Shown: piece by piece, positions 58,111 through 64,000 of the stretch
Layout: each line of letters opens with the position of its first letter
How positions within the stretch are numbered: the first letter of the stretch is position 1
Origin: Anodontia alba
Taxonomy: Eukaryota; Mollusca; Bivalvia; Lucinida; Lucinidae
Assembly (NCBI GenBank): GCA_964016985.1
Contig: OZ024824.1
Location: forward strand, 120,424,951-120,488,950
DNA length: 64,000 nt
Reading direction: 5' to 3'
Position numbers and translations under genes: made by a program
Notes under the pieces: model-generated
What the model saw: only the letters and a program-made list of their open reading frames with translations
Databases searched by the model: none
What the model was told of the DNA's origin: nothing

Positions 58111-61100
58111 GTGTGCGAGTAGTAGTCACTAGTACTCGCTCAACATATATTCATATATAACCACTATAGACATGTATAGTCTTGGATTATAGGTTATTGA
58201 ATGACAGCGATGGGTTCTAATACCTAGTAGCCATTTATATTGTTGAATTCTGTCCAGTCACTTTTGAACTTGACTTAAATTCTATATATATATTTATTAT
58301 TGAAAATGAATTAAGAATTATCGGTTACGATCAAATTCGCAATTCATTCACTAAGTGTAGAAGATACTTCCAGCTATAATTATATCTCTTTTATTCGCTA
58401 CAAAGAGATTAACTTCTTACATATTCACCTTATTCGGCTCTAGGGCAAAGGTGAACTATAAAACTATCGTTATTTATAAGAAGAAAAATATACACGAAAT
58501 ATAAAAATTTTTCTTCTTTCCTCCCTTGTTTTTCTTCTACATGCTCCGATATGTAATCAGCATGTAATCTAAGGAGTAAATTGACAAGAAAGTAGCAATC
58601 GATCTTTTCTACTTTCTATTAATTTTTCATTCTTAAGGTATCGGAAATTTACACCAACCAGATAAATAAATTAACAGTTTATTTATTTATTCGCTACCTC
58701 TCTAGATTACTACGATTTAAAATTCTAGTTGAGGTACATATTTTCCTTTTGCCTTTTCTACATGGAAAATAGTTGATCCGATAAGCTATTATTCTATTTT
58801 ATACTATCTTTTGATTGATTATATTAGAGTCTAGGTCAGTCGTGCTCTGTCTAAACTCTGCTATAAAATAATAAATAAGAAAAAAATCTTATATTTAGGC
58901 ATAGATATAATTCGATACGTTCTTTACTTTGCCTGTTTTATTTTTTCTTCTGGATCATTTAAGACTACGATAGCAATATACCAGATATTTTTGCCTCAGT
59001 AAGAATCTATTACGCTGAAGATTCTTCATATTGGAATAATAATTTTATTATGATTATAATTCTAGACCCAATTAATCCTCGTATATTATAGGTCTACTTT
59101 ATCTTATTGAGGAATAGTTTTGCTTCGACTAGCTCTATACCTCTAATATTTTATTTATAACTAGAGTCCATGTCAATCAAAATTTTCTTGCACTTTGGTA
59201 TTGACAATGGATACATATTTAGTAAAGGCATTAATTATTCAGTACGTGACAGATTATTATTGCCTAAATTAGATTTTATATACAATACTTTCCTTTTGAT
59301 ATTTTGTTTTATTGACTTTGTAACTATTCAGAAACTGCCAAAGTCAATCATTTCCTTCCTCTAAACTTACCGAAGCTCTAGATTATGTTGATATATATTT
59401 TTGATATATGCTTAGAGGTTAATTAACGAGAGTTTACCTCATAATAGCAGATATTATTATAATTATATTAATCAATCTATAGTCCAGGCTTAGACAAAAG
59501 GGAAAACATCCTTAATTATTAGTATACGAGCCGGTAAAGAATTAAGACACTCTTAATTATCTCTTTACCCCTCCTTTATGTTTACATTCGTTAAAGGGAT
59601 CATAGTAATTCTCGCTAAGAGTTCAAGTTCAGTTTGCGAATAATGCAAAGATTAATATCTTGATTTCCAGTCCGCATCAAAAATGGTCTATATATATAGA
59701 TAAATATCTTTCCGAAACTGGATATTTATTTATTTTTCCACACAATAAGTCATTTCAAGATGTCGATGATTTTGAAATGCACTGCTTCAATTTATAATAT
59801 AAAATATGTTTATATTAACTTCACAACTTAGTAAGTGCTGCACCTACGTTCCTGGTCAGATCTTACTTTTGTGATACGTTTTTGAACATACTGAAAGTTT
59901 TCTCCGATTATACATTCGGTAAATAAACTTTCGAGTAGTATTTATGCCTTTAAACATTCAGATTATTTGATAATTGTTGGAGATAATATATTATTCCGAT
60001 ATTTATATATCTATCTTCATTATTTATCTTTCTCATCTTACTTTTAAATTAGATTGACCTTCTCGCAACGTTCCAGGTTTAAATCTAGCTAACATTGTGG
60101 AACAGTCACTTTTTTATTTCCTAAACAATATTTTAACATTTTTCTCAGTATTCAGAGCATAACGACTTCATGAATACTTGAAAATAATTCAATTCTACGT
60201 TTGTTAAACTAAGCCTAAAACAAGCCCTACTTTTTTAGAATGGATATTATCCTTCGATTCAGTTCATGGAGATACATCCTTTTAGATCCCATTATCTCTA
60301 TTTCAATCATTCAAAATTCTAATGACTAAGTACTCCTTTTCTACGTACGAATACAGAATATCGAGTCACTGTTGCTGCATATTGGTTAAAGATTAAACAA
60401 ATTTTATCTTAAACCTATATGACGTTAAATTAATTATTATCTCTTTCATATACATGTTTTTACCCTTCCGTCAGGGATCGCGGTAATAATATTATTACTC
60501 TCTATGGTTTACACATAGATCTCGAGAGTATATATATGTATTTTCTTCCTGAACTCATTTGCGAGTACGTAATTTGATATTTCAGGAATTACCAATTATG
60601 CAGACATAGATTTTATTCTATTCAATTCTAAAAAAATTTGATTGAATGTTTATCTATAAAATTTCCGGGCAGTAATTTTATAGAGAGTTATATGTTTAAT
60701 AATTCCTTGCTTAAATAATAGTTATGCTTAACCTATGATTTATAGCGGGAATTTTGTTCAGTAGTATAATTTTTATTTAGTATTAATATATTTCTTACTA
60801 TTCTTAAATATGCGTATAGAATAGTAATACTATCTCTTAACTTTTAAATTAAGTGTTTTTTGAGATTAATAATCAGTATTATTGTATAATCTTTCTTCAG
60901 AGATTATCACACTATTACTTTTTCTCTGAGTCCTTCTCTTTTTATGAACATTTTGATTCGTATCAAAGTGGATTTTTAACATTTCTTGATTTCCATGATT
61001 ATTTACTCAGGAGTACTTTTCATGGCAATCTTCTGGTATAGAAAGATTCTATCCAGCTTATTTATTATTGTTTAATCTTATCAATACGGTAAGATTTAGC

Positions 61101-61845
61101 CAAACTATGACCGTCATACAGTTTGCTGCGATCAACCTTATTCTTATCTCTCTTATTCTCTGTCAAACTCTTTCGTTATGATGTTGACAGTTTATTCTTT
61201 ATTTTTTGTCAGGACATCAAATGCTTTTATATGTCTATGACAAAACTAATTATCAATGGTTTAGGTTGTTTTTTTTTTTTCTTCCCAGCAGTTATATGCA
61301 AACTCTGTATTATTTTATTGCTTGACTAAAAATTCGTTATACAATTAGTCTAGCAATAGTTTTAACCATTATGTTTGTCTATACTTTTTTTCTTCTGATG
61401 GATAACTTAGTTATAGTTAAGTTAACTCCATCTACTTTTATTATCTCCCCTTCTTTAATTTGATCAAGGGAAATAATTACACATTATGGTTATTTTAAGT
61501 TTGTGTCTGTTCATCGGAAACTGTCCTGTTGCTCCAATTAACAGAATTTAATTAGTTTATAATTCTAATAGCTTAGACTATTACAATTACATAGCTTCAC
61601 ATATCTAGAATTTTATCCAAAATATCTACATATGTCAGTTATCTTTAGGAAACTCCACCGAGTAGACTTTTCCTTATTTATTCAAGATCCTACATAGACT
61701 ACTTACAGTGTATGGTCTTGGCTTTTTGTTTTACAAATTTTGTTTTCAAAATTTTCTATATTCCTAGCTTACTTTGCGATGGAATATTTATGTTATGTCT
61801 CAATGACTCCCTTTTCTTTTTGAAGCCAATTGTTGTTCCAAAAGA
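58111..61845. other. AT-rich non-coding interior of the DIRS-like element
   Basis: About 3.7 kb of AT-rich sequence with many stops in all frames and no MITE, SINE or LINE piece. The longest frames are about 60-76 codons. One further CCGGGCAGTAATTTTATAG word is at about 60663. I see no recognisable protein motif. Confidence 0.45.
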
Positions 61846-61846
61846 G

Positions 61847-61866
61847 GGGGGGGGGGGGGGGGGGGC
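61847..61866 (+). repeat. Poly(G) tract of about 20 bases
   Basis: AAAGAGG runs into a long G run followed by CCAATGTTAGGTCTCTGAG. A purine-then-G tract near the 3' end recalls a polypurine tract, but DIRS elements do not use one, so its role is unknown. Its exact length is error-prone. Confidence 0.7.
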
Positions 61867-62101
61867 CAATGTTAGGTCTCTGAGACTTAAGAACTGGCTT
61901 CCTCTAGAGTCTACTAATATATATAAGGTTGTTAGATCATAACACCGTAAAGCTATTTTGTGAATCTAGACCATTCTTTCTATTAAATATAGAATTAGAA
62001 TGTATCTGATTCCTTTGAGTTTCCTGAGTCTTAACCAGAAGTGGTGAGATATTATTGGTGTTAGAATTAGGAGAGCACCTCCCTCCTATTCTGCAAATTC
62101 T

Positions 62102-62196
62102 AGCACATTATCTATAGGTTAATGTATTATGAAGTTAAAATGAAGTTTTTTAAAAGTAAAACATATTTTAACGAGTAATACTTAACCTATAGATAA
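62102..62196 (-). repeat. Internal complementary region of the DIRS-like element
   Basis: 62102-62136 is the reverse complement of 56328-56362, the left outer end. 62137-62140 is AAAA. 62141-62196 is the reverse complement of 62406-62461, the right outer end. No mismatch is seen over 95 bp. Such a region is proposed in DIRS-1 to template completion of the circular intermediate. Confidence 0.85.
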
Positions 62197-62254
62197 CCAA
62201 TTATCTCCCTCCGCCCACCCTCGCTTATCTCTCCTAATTGTGTCTATTGTTTTA

Positions 62255-62420
62255 CACATAAAAGAAACTGACACGTGGTCAATTGAGTGGGAAGAGTTAC
62301 GTCACACAGGTAACTGCCTAAGGGACCTTCTGGTTTAAGACTTTAATTAACGACTGAAAGGTCGTTTTTTCTGTGGAAGGTGTGAAAACAGAATAGAATA
62401 GCACATTATCTATAGGTTAA
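62255..62420 (-). repeat. Right inverted terminal repeat of the DIRS-like element
   Basis: It reads GAAACTGACACGTGGTCAAT near its inner end and ends GCACATTATCTATAGGTTAA, the exact complement of the left repeat's outer 20 bases. Confidence 0.85.
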
Positions 62421-62465
62421 GTATTACTCGTTAAAATATGTTTTACTTTTAAAAAACTTCATTAT

Positions 62466-63675
62466 GCCTTATATCTTGAATACTATTTGTTGGATAAATG
62501 TCACACCTGGGATATTAGTTCCTTGTGACCCGATTATTGATGTCAAAATATATCTCTGTTGGTGTGACCTATATTTCATGGTTCAGTGATTTTGCCTTAT
62601 ATCTTGAATACTATTTGTTGGATAAATGTCACACCTGGGATATTAGTTCCTTGTGACCCGATTATTGACGTCAATATATATCTCTGTTGGTGTGACCTAT
62701 ATTTCATGGTTCAGTGATTTTGCCTTATATCTTGAATACTATTTGTTGGATAAATGTCACACCTGGGATATTACTTCCATGTGACCCAATGAATGACCTA
62801 CTATATCTAGGTCATTGTGACCTATATTTCATGGTTCAGTTATTTTGCCTTATATCTTGAATACTATTTGTTGGATAAATGTCACACCTGGGATATTAGT
62901 TCCTTGTGACCCAATTATTGACGTCAAAATATATCTCTGTTGGTGTGACCTATATTTCATGGTTCAGTGATTTTGCCTTATATCTTGAATACTATTTATT
63001 GGATAAATGTCACACCTGGGATGTTAGTTCCTTGTGACCCGATTATTGATGTCAAAATATATCTCTGTTGGTGTGACCTATATTTCATGGTTCAGTGATT
63101 TTGCCTTATATCTTGAATACTATTTGTTGGATAAATGTCACACCTGGGATATTACTTCCATGTGACCCAATGAATGACCACTTACTATATCTAGGTCATT
63201 GTGACCTATATTTCATGGTTCAGTGATTTTGCCTTATATCTTGAATACAATTTGTTGGATAAATGTCACACCTGGGATATTAGTTCCTTGTGACCCGATT
63301 ATTGACGTCAAAATATATCTCTGTTGGTGTGACCTATATTTCATGGTTCAGTGATTTTGCCTGATATCTTGAATACTATTTGTTGGATAAATGTCACACC
63401 TGGGATATTAGTTCCATGTGACCCAATGAATGACCACTTACTATATCTAGGTCATTGTGACCTATATTTCATGCTTCAGTGATTTTGCCTTTTATTTTTA
63501 TTACTATTTCATGGAGAATTGTCATACCTGGATTGTTATATCTATGTGACAAAATGATTTACATACAAATACATCTAGGTCAGTGTGACCTATATTATAT
63601 GGCTTAATGATAAAAATGTTACAATATAAAATGTACCCAGCAGGCGAGCTCGCTGTCCTACGACAGCTCTTGTTA
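62466..63675. mobile_element. E-type element, right part with about 127-bp tandem array
   Basis: Eight to nine units start with GCCTTATATCTTGAATACTA at 62466, 62592, 62721, 62847, 62974, 63103, 63229, 63357 and about 63487. Each contains GGATAAATGTCACACCTGGG and GTGACCTATATTTCATGGTT. Two unit types alternate irregularly (CCCGATTATTGACGTCAA and CCCAATGAATGACCACTTAC). The element closes CAGGCGAGCTCGCTGTCCTA then CGACAGCTCTTG. Confidence 0.8.
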
Positions 63676-63734
63676 TGGCCATGCAATAGGAAACACGGAT
63701 TTTTTTTTTTTTTTTGGCCTAAGGTAAAGTAGCA

Positions 63735-63955
63735 GTATGGTGATTGTTAGGGCCTGCTGTACTTGCAGCAGGTAGGGGAAGGAAGCATGCTAGTATTTCT
63801 TCTATTTTATGCACATCAATGCTTTTTCCATTATCCTCTTTAATTTCACTCTTTCCTATCCTCTGTCAGCTCTTCTGCCCCGATTCTCCCTTTCTTTGGG
63901 AGATGAATGACCCACAGTGGTTGACCTGTCATTGTTCAGAACTAAAACTAAATCA
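63735..63955 (+). mobile_element. SINE2 (diverged, internally shortened)
   Basis: GGCCTGCTGTACTTGCAGCA, CTCCCTTTCTTTGGGAGATG and GTTGACCTGTCATTGTTCAG follow the SINE2 order; the head is decayed and the tail is AACTAAATCAAAC. Confidence 0.6.
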
Positions 63956-63960
63956 AACAG

Positions 63961-64000
63961 TACTGTATTTACCTGAAATATTTGGATACCGTAAGTTCTT
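63961..64000. mobile_element. Start of a family B element cut by the window edge
   Basis: TACTGTATTTACCTGAAATA then TTTGGATACCGTAAG is the family B terminus. Confidence 0.5.

Larger units (their letters stand above)
56328..62461 (+). mobile_element. DIRS-like element, 6.1 kb, apparently non-autonomous
   Basis: The element has 166-bp inverted terminal repeats (56342-56507 and 62255-62420) that differ at only a few positions, a 14-bp left extension (56328-56341), a 41-bp right extension (62421-62461), and a 95-bp internal complementary region (62102-62196). That region is the exact reverse complement of the right outer end, plus TTTT, plus the left outer end. Inverted repeats with an internal region complementary to the joined ends are diagnostic of DIRS retrotransposons, which circularise and integrate by a tyrosine recombinase. 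It is flanked by TTTT and TTAT and splits one unit of a host array. No gag, reverse transcriptase, RNase H, methyltransferase or recombinase could be read; the longest frame is 142 codons. The interior is AT-rich, lacks all MITE families found elsewhere in the window, and holds a minisatellite and hairpin array. Confidence 0.75.

Noticed and set aside
57300..61300. Mitochondrial or plastid DNA insertion, suggested by the AT-rich interior
   Set aside because: No tRNA clusters, rRNA or recognisable organellar protein frames were found.
61847..61900. A polypurine tract followed by an LTR start (TGTTAGG) inside the 6.1-kb element
   Set aside because: No second copy of the following sequence exists in the window, so there is no LTR pair; the inverted repeats explain the element better.

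Overview
The window looks like nuclear DNA of an animal, most likely a bivalve mollusc (a venerid-type clam is my guess; the species is not provable from sequence alone). The reasons are an AT-rich, gene-poor landscape with spliced rather than continuous coding sequence, tRNA-derived SINEs, a decayed LINE reverse transcriptase, and a very dense load of palindromic MITE-like elements, many nested in one another. No bacterial operon, rRNA gene or CRISPR array is visible.

Genes. The best protein-coding signal is a split gene on the + strand between about 36.5 and 50.9 kb. Its exon candidates are 36517-36583, 36993-37202, 49097-49990 and 50880-50941. All junctions are phase 1 and fit one another, and together they would encode about 410 residues of a mostly acidic Ser/Glu/Asp-rich, probably disordered protein with a Lys-rich patch near its C-terminus. 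I do not recognise the family. A separate candidate first coding exon with a Cys-rich N-terminus lies at 28489-28587, and a SINE-disrupted small ORF behind CCAAT-like boxes lies at 54032-54490. Everything else in the long open frames is repeat.

Repeat families, named here for use below. A: palindrome built on ACATATGTTGTGGGTACTCA, with CATAGCTCTAGATAAG-like ends. B: ends TACCGTATTTACCCTAAGTA, with a central hairpin CAGTGTAGACCCAGATCAG. D: ends TTAACCCTTGTCCTGCTGAA, with nearly the same central hairpin. J: ends AACCCATTGTAGTCTG, again with that hairpin. C: about 110-bp near-perfect palindrome with CCCAGTCAGCATTCTACG ends. F: ends GGGCCCAGTTGTTCAAAG. G: CAAATTCAGCAGACGACA type. H: TACACCACAACCTCTTTA ends. 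I: a palindromic element ending in AAGGTTGAATATGGTA. K: TCGAGGGTTGAGCGCAAGAC ends. E: long elements bounded by AGCTCACCTGAGC and GCTCAGGTGAGC types. SINE1, SINE2 and SINE3 are three SINE families.

Layout. 1-600: AGGTCA-rich repeat. 596-3100: a satellite of about 91 bp period. 3.7-10.5 kb: MITEs and one E element. 10.5-12.4 kb: an inverted pair of H elements and a tandem four-LTR miniature retroelement whose LTRs carry a tRNA-like Pol III promoter. 12.7-28.4 kb: dense MITEs. 28.8-33.3 kb: E-type elements with an inserted LINE reverse transcriptase pseudogene. 33.3-51.4 kb: MITEs and SINEs in and between the exons of the acidic-protein gene. 52-55 kb: a diverged duplication and the SINE-hit ORF. 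55.6-63.7 kb: an E-type element with an internal array of about 127 bp period, split by a 6.1-kb element. 63.7-64.0 kb: a SINE2 and the edge of a B element.

The most interesting object is that 6.1-kb element (56328-62461). It has 166-bp inverted terminal repeats and, just inside the right one, a 95-bp internal complementary region that exactly matches the joined outer ends of the element in reverse complement. This is the defining architecture of DIRS-type tyrosine-recombinase retrotransposons, yet the interior shows no recognisable gag, reverse transcriptase or recombinase. It instead holds a CACCAGT minisatellite and an array of diverged hairpins, so it is probably a non-autonomous DIRS relative. 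The second is the LTR/tRNA-like miniature retroelement array at 11285-12430.
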